Shown here in pieces: positions 1 to 6,888 of a stretch of DNA of 58,131 bases; the first letter of the stretch is position 1, and each line of letters starts with the position of its first letter. The stretch is from Salinimicrobium marinum (GTDB taxonomy: Bacteria; Bacteroidota; Bacteroidia; Flavobacteriales; Flavobacteriaceae). The DNA lies in assembly GCF_014651535.1 (NCBI RefSeq), contig NZ_BMXB01000022.1, positions 1-58,131 of the forward strand, in the 5' to 3' direction. Below the pieces are notes generated by a model, which was not told the origin of the DNA, did not search any database, and saw nothing but the letters and a program-made list of their open reading frames with translations. The position numbers were made by a program, and so were the translations under genes.

Positions 1-57
1 GCATTCAACGGAACAGACCATCACAGCTATATCATAATGCTGCTTGATGCCTTTTAA
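1..57 (+). CDS. C-terminal end of an unidentified protein (partial)
   Basis: The first 18 codons are open in frame 1 and end in TAA at 55-57, giving a tail that reads ...HHSYIIMLLDAF. It could be the 3' end of a gene that begins left of the window. The piece is too short to assign a family. No terminator hairpin is visible behind it. The next gene starts 176 bases downstream from its own promoter, so the two are probably separate units. The open frame could also be chance. Confidence 0.35.
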   Translation, partial: AFNGTDHHSYIIMLLDAF

Positions 58-195
58 AACACCTTAAGTAAAGAATTGGTGGTCTAGTAAAAGGGTAGTA
101 CTACAATCTGCTTTTACAAGTTTGCAAAAGTAAGGTATCTCAGTAAAATAATTAAGTATCTTTCCGGGAAAGAAGAGGAAGTAAAGTTTTTGTTT

Positions 196-203
196 TATTT
201 TTG
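196..203 (+). promoter_or_regulatory. Bacteroidota -7 promoter element for ybaB
   Basis: TATTTTTG matches the TAnnTTTG consensus and lies 30 bases before the ybaB ATG, which predicts a short leader starting near 210. No clear -33 TTG is seen at the usual distance. Confidence 0.5.
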
Positions 204-233
204 TAGGTAATCAACTTTTAAAAAAGAGAAACT

Positions 234-557
234 ATGTTTGGAGATATGATGGGTATGATGAATAAGATCAAAGAAACCCAACAAAAAGTGGAAGAGACAA
301 AAAAGCGACTGGATACAGTAACGCTTGAAGAAGCTTCCAGCGACGGATTATTAAAAGTAACCATTACCGCTAATAGGGAAATCAAAAATATTAGTGTGGC
401 AGACGAGCTTTTGGAAGATAAAGAGCAACTGGAAGATTATCTCGTCCTCACCCTCAATAAAGCCATTACCAAGGCAACAAATGTGAACGAAGCCGAGCTT
501 GGCGCTGTTGCAAAAGAAGGAATGCCCGATATTCCGGGATTGACAGATATGCAATAA
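234..557 (+). CDS. ybaB: YbaB/EbfC family nucleoid-associated protein
   Basis: This 107-residue protein has the usual length and layout of YbaB/EbfC. It starts with a Met/Gly-rich end (MFGDMMGMM), continues with a charged helix (about residues 10-35), a short beta region with [17 protein letters not shown], and a C-terminal helix with [17 protein letters not shown]. Members form dimers that bind DNA with little sequence preference. The gene is usually near dnaX and recR in Proteobacteria, but here dnaX lies 43 kb away. It has its own TAnnTTTG promoter and is followed by a strong terminator shared with the convergent threonine aldolase gene. The family call is firm; the precise role in this lineage is not known from sequence. 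Confidence 0.93.
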   Translation: MFGDMMGMMNKIKETQQKVEETKKRLDTVTLEEASSDGLLKVTITANREIKNISVADELLEDKEQLEDYLVLTLNKAITKATNVNEAELGAVAKEGMPDIPGLTDMQ

Positions 558-565
558 ATTTAAAA

Positions 566-602
566 GAGGCTGTCCATTTTTCAATCGACAGCCTCCTTTA
601 AA
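566..602. terminator. bidirectional terminator between ybaB and ltaE
   Basis: A 9-bp perfect stem GAGGCTGTC / GACAGCCTC (566-574 and 587-595) has a 12-base loop and is flanked by A-rich and T-rich runs on both sides. It lies between the stops of two convergent genes and can serve both. Confidence 0.85.
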
Positions 603-1637
603 TTATCCTTTCAGTTTAATTTTATCTATTACATAAATAAATTTCTGGTGCATATCTTCCGAATAATCCAGATGGGTAACAATTCTTAGCTTCCCCTGCC
701 CCATATTACTAATCCTGATGTTGTCTTTCTCCAGCTGCTTTAGAAAATGGTGTTCTTCTGAAGGTTTTTTAAGATAGAAAATAACAATATTGGTTTCTAC
801 CGGCTCTACTTCACGAATATATTTTTGTCGACTTAAGGCTTTTCCTATTTCTGAAGCTCTTTGTTGATCCTGAGCCAGTCGCTCCACATGATTATCTAAA
901 GCATAAATTCCGGCTGCGGCCATAAAGCCAATCTGCCGCATTCCGCCACCAAGAACTTTTCTTGTCCGCATTGCTTTCTGCATATATTTATCATCCCCGA
1001 TCAAAACCGATCCCATGGGTGTTCCCAGTCCTTTTGAAAGACAGATGGAAATAGTATCAAACAATTCCCCGTACTGTTTGGGAGATTCTCCTTTTGCCAC
1101 CAAAGCATTAAACAATCTTGCGCCATCGAGGTGCAGCCCCAGATTATGTTTATCACAAACTTTCCTGATCTTTTTGATCTCTTCCAGGTCATAACAGGCC
1201 CCACCTCCTTTATTGGTGGTATTTTCCAGACAAACAAGGGTTGTCAACGGACTATGATAAAAATCGGGCGGATTTATACTATCCTGCACCTGTTCGGCAG
1301 TGATCATTCCCAGATGGCCATCAACCAGCTTGCAGGAGACTCCGCTATTAAAGGATACTCCGCCTCCTTCATAATTGTAAACATGTGCCCATTTATCACA
1401 GATCAATTGATCGCCCGGCTGCGTATGAATCTTTATCGCAGCCTGATTGGCCATGGTACCGGTTGGGAAAAACAAAGCAGACGATTTTCCGAACATTTCT
1501 GCCAGTTTTCGTTCTAAAATATTAGCTGTAGGGTCTTCTTTATACACGTCATCACCCACCTCTGCAGTCATCATCGCCTGCAACATTCCTTTAGTAGGTT
1601 TTGTGACCGTATCACTTCTTAGATCTATTTCTTTCAT
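603..1637 (-). CDS. ltaE: Low-specificity L-threonine aldolase
   Basis: This 344-residue PLP enzyme of fold type I cleaves L-threonine and allo-threonine to glycine and acetaldehyde. It begins with the family hallmark DLRSDTVTKPT at residues 5-15. HLDGAR at 169-174 carries the PLP-contacting Asp171 and Arg174. The Schiff-base lysine is Lys202 in CLSKGLGTPMGS. The length matches the family. It is transcribed alone and faces ybaB across a shared terminator. Its upstream region holds a REP-like hairpin instead of a clear TAnnTTTG promoter. The product glycine could feed the glycine cleavage system, whose gcvT lies about 13 kb away, but no operon links them. Confidence 0.95.
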   Translation of the reverse strand: MKEIDLRSDTVTKPTKGMLQAMMTAEVGDDVYKEDPTANILERKLAEMFGKSSALFFPTGTMANQAAIKIHTQPGDQLICDKWAHVYNYEGGGVSFNSGVSCKLVDGHLGMITAEQVQDSINPPDFYHSPLTTLVCLENTTNKGGGACYDLEEIKKIRKVCDKHNLGLHLDGARLFNALVAKGESPKQYGELFDTISICLSKGLGTPMGSVLIGDDKYMQKAMRTRKVLGGGMRQIGFMAAAGIYALDNHVERLAQDQQRASEIGKALSRQKYIREVEPVETNIVIFYLKKPSEEHHFLKQLEKDNIRISNMGQGKLRIVTHLDYSEDMHQKFIYVIDKIKLKG

Positions 1638-1650
1638 GCTCTAAAATTTG

Positions 1651-1673
1651 TCATTTCCGCGAAGGCGGAAATC
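1651..1673. repeat. REP-like palindrome upstream of ltaE
   Basis: ATTTCCGC-GAAG-GCGGAAAT at 1653-1672 is a perfect 8-bp inverted repeat with a GAAG loop. It lies in the 265-base space upstream of ltaE and downstream of the metalloprotease gene. Its form resembles short dispersed extragenic palindromes. Only one copy is present in this window, so dispersal is not shown here. Apart from this hairpin, 1638-1902 is AT-rich and shows no convincing gene. Confidence 0.5.
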
Positions 1674-1902
1674 TTTAACTTATAATAATTATTATTTTTC
1701 TTAAAATGGTCTTGCGATTTGCCAAAAATCCACGAATACTTGTTTGCGCCCTTATATCAGTATTTTTTTTATTCCACAATCTTGAACGTCTATCTAGCTA
1801 TTCTCTATACTTTTTTATCGCAACGTTGCAGAGATATCGCAAAGAACACAATGTCTCCTGTCTCTTTTCTATTGATTCCTGGTTCTTGTCTCATTTATAA
1901 AT

Positions 1903-4317
1903 CTAACGTCTCAAATCTATATAACTCCCAATCGGGGAACCGTCGGGAATTTTTGGTACGTTAAGCTTAAGCTCAAAATCAGCCGGATTTCTCTCAAAAG
2001 CTTCGATCTCCCTTAATAACTGAAGTCGGGCGGCTTTGTTTCTATTCCGGTTTTTCTTCAGCCAATCCCGCAGTTCGGTAATTTTAAGGTTACTGATCGC
2101 TTTCACCTGTGGTGTCGAATTTTTGTGTACTGCCAGATTCATTATGTATTGAAGCACATTATAATTTACAGCATTCTGCACTTCCTGCAAATAAGCATCA
2201 TTTTGGGAAGTCTTTATAGTTCCGGAAATCAATTTCTCTAAAACTTCTTCCAATCCGACCTGACCACCATCAATGGCTTTTTGCTGAACAAGCCTGGCTG
2301 CACGCTGCGGATGAAGAAGTAGGGTTAAAGTCATTTCACTCGCCGTGGCAGGAGCACCAAGAGCATCAAAAGCCACTCCTGTATTACTTTTGAAAGATTC
2401 CCTGCTTCGGTTAAAGCCGAAAGCTCGGGGCGGGAAAAGCTTTAGTTTTTGCTTTGGGATAGCAATGGTTTCAGATTTCAGCGTTAACATAAGAGCATCG
2501 AGAGCATCTTCCTGTCTTTTTCGATCAAGCGTTTCCACCACCGTTTGCCCATCCCCTTTTACGGCATAATTATAATCCAGTCCGCCAATAATCTTTACGG
2601 TAGCTTCAGTCTGATATCTGTGGAAAAAATAAAGCGGCACAAATACATCCTCAAGCACCGAATAGGCTTCTCCTGTCCTTATATTATCTTCAGAAAAATT
2701 GTCGATGGCTTTTTCCCGGATTTTCAGCACTTCCTTTAATTCCTCTGCCGCATCTCCCCTGTTGTCCCACAAATGCGCATTTACATGAGCTCCACCCTGA
2801 GCCCTCGCATCACTATCTGAAATAAATTGAAGCCCCCGCTCTTTAGCTTCGGTTAAAACACTATTCAAAAAGGCTTTTTCCATAGTATTTTCAGGAATGT
2901 CTGCATAACTGTATTTGACGGTGATCTTGTCCCACTCCCCAATTCCGGTATCGTAGGCATTGCTGAAATCTATTTCTCCTTCCTTCAGCTCAAACTGCGG
3001 ATGAGGATAATCCATTACAGATGCTTTAGAATTTGCACTTGCAGCAAAGTTATGAGCAAACCCGATGGTATGCCCCACTTCATGGGCAGAAAGCTGTCGG
3101 ATCCTTGCCAACGCCATTTCCATCATTTGATTATGATTATCATCATTTTCAGAAAATGGCTTGTTCATTAGTGCTTGTGCAATCATGAAATCCTGCCGGA
3201 TTCTTAAACTCCCCAGGCTCACATGACCTTTGATGATCTCTCCGGTCCTTGGATCTACCACACTTGCACCGTAGCTCCAGCCTCGCGTGGAACGGTGCAC
3301 CCATTGAATTACATTATATCTCACATCCAGCGGATCTGCATCCTCCGGAAGCATTTTCACCTGAAAAGCATCTTTAAAACCAATTTCCTCATAAGCTTCA
3401 TTCCACCATTTTGCCCCGTCAAGCAAGGCAGATCTAACAGGCTCAGGCGTGCCGGGATCCAGGTAGTAGATAATAGGCGCTACCGGTTCGCTCAGGGCAG
3501 CTTCGGGATTCTTTTTTTCCAGGCGATGCCTTACAATGTAGCGCTTGGTAATAGGCTCATAAACCGGAGTGGAATAATCCATATAAGAAATGGAAATAGC
3601 GCCACTCCTGGGATCAAATATTCTTTTTTCATAACCATCTTCCGGAAGTTTCACAAAGGAATGATGCTGAATAAGACTCAGGTTTCCTGCATCTGGCGCT
3701 ACACTTCTCACGGTTCTCCCCGATGGCTCTCCTTCAAATGTCAGCAATGCTTCGAATTCCACATTTTCAGGAAAGGCTTTGGTGTTTTCCAGCGCCAGCA
3801 CGCTTTTATCACGGTTTACACGATAGCTGCCGTGGCCACCCTGTTGTAATCTGCGAGAAACACCATGGGCATCCTGCAGTAAAAAGGGTGTGAAATCAAT
3901 TAGATATTTCCCTTCCTCCTGTTCCTCGATCTCAAAAGAATGGAGGACAGATCGTACGAAAGCCTGTTCCACACTTCTCCGCTCCAGCTCGTTATCGGTT
4001 TCTGCCCTAAAATCCAGATTCGGCTGCACTAAAAGAAGTTTATTTCCGGCTTTTTCAAACCGTACCACTTTAGTTCCTCCCAACTGGCCTCTGTCGAGAC
4101 CAATATCATTAGAACCCAATCCTGTGGTAAGAAAATGAACATACAGGAATTCAGTATCTATTTTGTCTACTTCCAAAAGGATTTTATCCTCTACTTCAGA
4201 ATAATGAAAATTGAAAAACCCTTCATACTTTTCAAGATTTTCTGTTTGTTCAGAAAACTGGGCAATGGAAAGATTCGAGATAAATAGAAAAAGGCTGAGG
4301 AGTAGTTGATTTTTCAT
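1903..4317 (-). CDS. Secreted zinc-dependent metalloprotease (DUF5117/DUF5118 type)
   Basis: The protein has 804 residues from the chosen start. A signal peptide (MKNQLLLSLFLFISNLSIAQ) covers residues 1-20. The extended zinc motif HEVGHTIGFAH lies at residues 412-422, of the metzincin form HExxHxxGxxH, so His412, His416 and His422 should bind zinc and Glu413 should be catalytic. The long N-terminal and C-terminal parts match the large Bacteroidota metalloproteases annotated with DUF5117 and DUF5118. The frame opens 11 codons earlier at 4350, but a TAAATTTG promoter lies inside that extension and the signal peptide begins at 4317, so 4317 is preferred. The likely location is the periplasm or cell surface. 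The substrate is unknown. Confidence 0.9.
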   Translation of the reverse strand: MKNQLLLSLFLFISNLSIAQFSEQTENLEKYEGFFNFHYSEVEDKILLEVDKIDTEFLYVHFLTTGLGSNDIGLDRGQLGGTKVVRFEKAGNKLLLVQPNLDFRAETDNELERRSVEQAFVRSVLHSFEIEEQEEGKYLIDFTPFLLQDAHGVSRRLQQGGHGSYRVNRDKSVLALENTKAFPENVEFEALLTFEGEPSGRTVRSVAPDAGNLSLIQHHSFVKLPEDGYEKRIFDPRSGAISISYMDYSTPVYEPITKRYIVRHRLEKKNPEAALSEPVAPIIYYLDPGTPEPVRSALLDGAKWWNEAYEEIGFKDAFQVKMLPEDADPLDVRYNVIQWVHRSTRGWSYGASVVDPRTGEIIKGHVSLGSLRIRQDFMIAQALMNKPFSENDDNHNQMMEMALARIRQLSAHEVGHTIGFAHNFAASANSKASVMDYPHPQFELKEGEIDFSNAYDTGIGEWDKITVKYSYADIPENTMEKAFLNSVLTEAKERGLQFISDSDARAQGGAHVNAHLWDNRGDAAEELKEVLKIREKAIDNFSEDNIRTGEAYSVLEDVFVPLYFFHRYQTEATVKIIGGLDYNYAVKGDGQTVVETLDRKRQEDALDALMLTLKSETIAIPKQKLKLFPPRAFGFNRSRESFKSNTGVAFDALGAPATASEMTLTLLLHPQRAARLVQQKAIDGGQVGLEEVLEKLISGTIKTSQNDAYLQEVQNAVNYNVLQYIMNLAVHKNSTPQVKAISNLKITELRDWLKKNRNRNKAARLQLLREIEAFERNPADFELKLNVPKIPDGSPIGSYIDLRR

Positions 4318-4331
4318 CAAAATGATTTTCT

Positions 4332-4339
4332 CAAATTTA
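4332..4339 (-). promoter_or_regulatory. -7 promoter element of the metalloprotease gene
   Basis: Read leftward the bases are TAAATTTG, a perfect TAnnTTTG match. It lies 14 bases before the ATG at 4317 and implies a very short leader. It also argues against the upstream in-frame start at 4350. Confidence 0.6.
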
Positions 4340-4551
4340 AACAAAATCATTTTTTAGAAAAGTAGAAGCCGGTTTTTAACTTAGATTCCAAAGCCGACAT
4401 AAAAATAATATTTTACACACTTCTAATAATCAATAATTTGCATTTTATCTTTTTTAAAGATAATTACATGAAACTGTTCGATTCTATGCTGCCCGGTTTC
4501 AGAAGAAATAAATAATATTATTCTGAAGAAAATTAAAAGCATTATTTTTAC

Positions 4552-4584
4552 TTGCTAAAGGTAAAAGGAAGATACCTAAATTTG
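4552..4584 (+). promoter_or_regulatory. Promoter of the leader ORF and prfB
   Basis: TTG at 4552-4554 and TAAATTTG at 4577-4584 are 22 bases apart, matching the Bacteroidota TTG / TAnnTTTG promoter. Transcription should start near 4591, about 20 bases before the ATG of the 23-codon leader ORF. No equally good element lies between that ORF and prfB (the best is TATACTTC near 4740), so prfB is probably transcribed from here. Confidence 0.65.
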
Positions 4585-4611
4585 CAACGGACAGAAGTAA
4601 TTACTGTAGAT

Positions 4612-4683
4612 ATGAAAATTTCCGCCGACAAACTTCCCACATTTGGTCTCCATCCGGTACAGACCTGTCCCGGCTGTTGCTGA
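4612..4683 (+). CDS. 23-residue leader peptide ending CPGCC, upstream of prfB
   Basis: ATG at 4612 opens a 23-codon frame that ends in UGA at 4681-4683. The peptide starts MKISADKLPTFG and ends HPVQTCPGCC. It has no hydrophobic segment. Its start lies about 20 bases after the predicted transcription start, so it is the first ORF on the prfB transcript and ends 79 bases before the prfB ATG. A 5-bp inverted repeat (TGTTG 4675-4679 / CAACA 4694-4698) places the UGA in its loop, so a ribosome paused at the stop would open it. The Cys-rich end could bind metal or could slow translation. I infer a regulatory leader, with a metal-binding or modified peptide as the alternative. Coding status is not proven. 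Confidence 0.5.
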   Translation: MKISADKLPTFGLHPVQTCPGCC

Positions 4684-4762
4684 AGTTTTCTGTCAACAAC
4701 AAAGAATTACTTTTTCTTCCCGATTTTTAAAAAAAGACTTATACTTCAATAAAAAATAATAT

Positions 4763-5860
4763 ATGGTTACTACCGAAAAGGTAAAAGATATTGCTACCCG
4801 TCTCGATAAGCTGAAGATACATTTAGGTATCGATCAAAAACTTATTGAGATACAGAATGAAGAAGAAAAAACCTTTGATCCCGATTTCTGGAACGATCCT
4901 AAGGAGGCGGAACTTTTTATGCGAAGCCTTAATGAAAAGAAGAAATGGGTAGAAGATTATAAGGTAGCGAAGAACTGGGCCGAAGAACTTCAGGTTTTGA
5001 TCGAATTCCATGATGAGGGTGATGCTTCTGAAGAAGAGGTGCAGCAACAGTATGATAAAATTATAAACATCATTGAAAGTATGGAGTTTAAAAACATGCT
5101 TTCTGAAGAAGGAGACAATTTAAGCGCCGTTCTGCAAATTACCGCCGGTGCCGGGGGTACAGAAAGTTGTGACTGGGCAGAAATGTTGATGCGTATGTAT
5201 CTTATGTGGGCTGAGAAAAATGGATATAAGATCAAAGAACTGAACTACCAGGCTGGAGATGTTGCCGGAATCAAAACGGTGACCCTTGAAATTGAGGGCG
5301 AATATGCATTTGGCTGGCTTAAAGGTGAAAACGGAGTCCACAGACTGGTACGCATCTCTCCTTTTGACAGCAATGCCAAAAGACATACTTCCTTTGCTTC
5401 TGTTTATGTATATCCCCTGGCAGATGATACCATCGAAATTGAAATTAATCCATCGGAAATTTCATGGGAAACCATGCGATCATCGGGTGCGGGAGGACAG
5501 AATGTGAACAAGGTGGAAACGGCAGTACGATTGCGCCACGCACCTTCCGGAATTGTAGTGGAGAATTCAGAAACAAGGTCACAGCTGGAGAATAAAACAA
5601 AGGCTATGCAACTCTTGAAAAGTCAGCTTTATGAGATAGAACTTCAGAAGCAGCAGGCCCAGCGAAGAGAGATCGAAGATTCAAAAATGAAGATTGAATG
5701 GGGATCACAGATCAGGAATTACGTAATGCACCCGTACAAGCTGGTTAAAGATGTAAGAACTGGAGAAGAGACGGGAAATGTTGATAATGTAATGGACGGG
5801 GAAATTGACCAGTTCCTGAAGGCATTTTTAATGATGATGGGTCAGAAAGAAGAATCCTAG
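4763..5860 (+). CDS. prfB: Peptide chain release factor 2 (no programmed frameshift)
   Basis: This 365-residue class I release factor recognises UGA and UAA and triggers peptide release on the ribosome. The anticodon-mimic tripeptide SPF is at residues 199-201 (ISPFDSNAKRHTSFAS), which marks RF2 and not RF1. The catalytic GGQ is at 244-246 (GAGGQNVNKVETAVR). The N-terminus (KVKDIATRLDKLKIHLG) aligns by eye with the start of E. coli RF2 straight through the position where many bacteria have an in-frame UGA and a +1 frameshift. Here the frame is continuous. The gene ends in TAG, a codon read by RF1 only. A UGA-ending leader ORF lies upstream on the same predicted transcript. Confidence 0.97.
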   Translation: MVTTEKVKDIATRLDKLKIHLGIDQKLIEIQNEEEKTFDPDFWNDPKEAELFMRSLNEKKKWVEDYKVAKNWAEELQVLIEFHDEGDASEEEVQQQYDKIINIIESMEFKNMLSEEGDNLSAVLQITAGAGGTESCDWAEMLMRMYLMWAEKNGYKIKELNYQAGDVAGIKTVTLEIEGEYAFGWLKGENGVHRLVRISPFDSNAKRHTSFASVYVYPLADDTIEIEINPSEISWETMRSSGAGGQNVNKVETAVRLRHAPSGIVVENSETRSQLENKTKAMQLLKSQLYEIELQKQQAQRREIEDSKMKIEWGSQIRNYVMHPYKLVKDVRTGEETGNVDNVMDGEIDQFLKAFLMMMGQKEES

Positions 5861-5972
5861 CTCTCATTATTATTATTTCTATTTCCAGAGGATCCGGATA
5901 GTACTATCCTGGATTGGGTTTTCATTTACGGACTTTGTAACTTAGAGATCAGAATATTTTAAAGCTTAAACT

Positions 5973-6317
5973 ATGGTTACCATATATCACAACTCCCGAT
6001 GCAGAAAATCCAGAGAAGGACTTGAACTTTTAAATGGTTCCGGAAAAGATTTTGAAGTCAGAGAATATTTAAAAGAGCCTGTATCCACAGAAGAACTAAA
6101 ATCTTTGCTGGACAAGTTGGGAATGGCTCCTATTGAACTGGTAAGAAAAGAAGAAAAAATCTGGAAAAAAGAATTCAAAGGAAAAGATCTCAGCGACGAT
6201 GAACTAATTAGGATTATGGTTGAAAATCCAAAACTAATTCAGCGTCCCATTGTCGTAAAAAACAATGATGCTGTTGTGGGGCGGCCAGCATCCCGAATTT
6301 CAGATCTACTCAATTAA
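5973..6317 (+). CDS. arsC: ArsC/Spx-family arsenate reductase (glutaredoxin type)
   Basis: This 114-residue thioredoxin-fold protein has the ArsC layout. Residues 3-13 read TIYHNSRCRKS with the single active cysteine at Cys10. The later IQRPIVV segment supplies the arginine that contacts the oxyanion in this family, and VGRP follows. Family members reduce arsenate with glutathione or glutaredoxin. Many Bacteroidota copies stand alone without arsB or arsR, as here, and could have a different redox role. It lies 112 bases after prfB. The gap holds a GGATAG-TACTATCC palindrome at 5893-5906 that could weaken readthrough. Confidence 0.85.
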   Translation: MVTIYHNSRCRKSREGLELLNGSGKDFEVREYLKEPVSTEELKSLLDKLGMAPIELVRKEEKIWKKEFKGKDLSDDELIRIMVENPKLIQRPIVVKNNDAVVGRPASRISDLLN

Positions 6318-6406
6318 CAATGCTTTGACCTAAGGCTTAAAGATTTAACGGCACATTAACCCAAAAGCTCTCTCTTCCTTTTTATCTTTAAAAGAAAACC
6401 CCAGAG

Positions 6407-6799
6407 ATGAGATTAGTTAAAAAATACCGGTTATTTATAATATTTGCATTACTGTTTTTTCCAGGCGCTATGGGTTATTCGCAAACAATGACCCAAAATG
6501 AACCCAGTCCGGAACTTGAGGAAGTGGCAAAAGAAAAAACAGATATGTGGATTGAAGAACTTTCCCTTAGCGGAAAACAGGCTGCTCTTATGGAGAAGAA
6601 AATTGTGGAGTTTGCTCTTAAAAGGGAAAAAATCATCCAGTCTAAAATGCGGGAGGAAGCAAAAACAGAACGGTTAAAAGCCTTACAGGAACTTGAATAC
6701 AAAGATATGAGGGACATCCTTACTCAGCCTCAGTTTGACAGATACATCGCATTAAAGCAAGAAAAAATAAATCAACAGAGCCAAAACAAGCAGAAGTAA
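6407..6799 (+). CDS. Small secreted helical protein, unknown function
   Basis: This protein has 130 residues. A signal peptide runs to about residue 26 (FFPGAMGYSQ). The rest is highly charged and predicted all-helical, with the pattern LSGKQAALMEKKIVEFALKR and a later MRDILTQPQFDRYIALK. This recalls the LTxxQ-type Spy/CpxP-like periplasmic proteins, but I do not see enough to assign it. A near-consensus TATCTTTA lies at 6383-6390. It sits 89 bases before a TonB-type receptor gene in the same direction and may be co-transcribed with it. Confidence 0.75.
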   Translation: MRLVKKYRLFIIFALLFFPGAMGYSQTMTQNEPSPELEEVAKEKTDMWIEELSLSGKQAALMEKKIVEFALKREKIIQSKMREEAKTERLKALQELEYKDMRDILTQPQFDRYIALKQEKINQQSQNKQK

Positions 6800-6888
6800 A
6801 TCCTCTTCCGTGTTATATTTTTAGAAAATTTTGGCATTCCCTTTTTAAACCATTGCAGGTTTTCCTTGTCAAACAATAAAAACAAGAT

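Noticed and set aside
60-135. Possible tRNA-like sequence near the left edge
   Set aside because: No T-loop consensus (GGTTCGAATCC-like) and no cloverleaf pairing were found.
1706-1964. Two plus-strand ORFs of 64 and 81 codons in the gap after ltaE
   Set aside because: They overlap each other, have no promoter or recognisable domain, and one runs into the antisense of the metalloprotease gene.
4763-4900. Programmed +1 frameshift in prfB
   Set aside because: The reading frame is continuous from MVTTEKVKD to the SPF and GGQ motifs, with no in-frame UGA in the place where the frameshift normally lies.
5893-5906. GGATAGTACTATCC palindrome as prfB terminator
   Set aside because: It lacks a T run directly behind it and a stable loop, so it is at most a weak hairpin.
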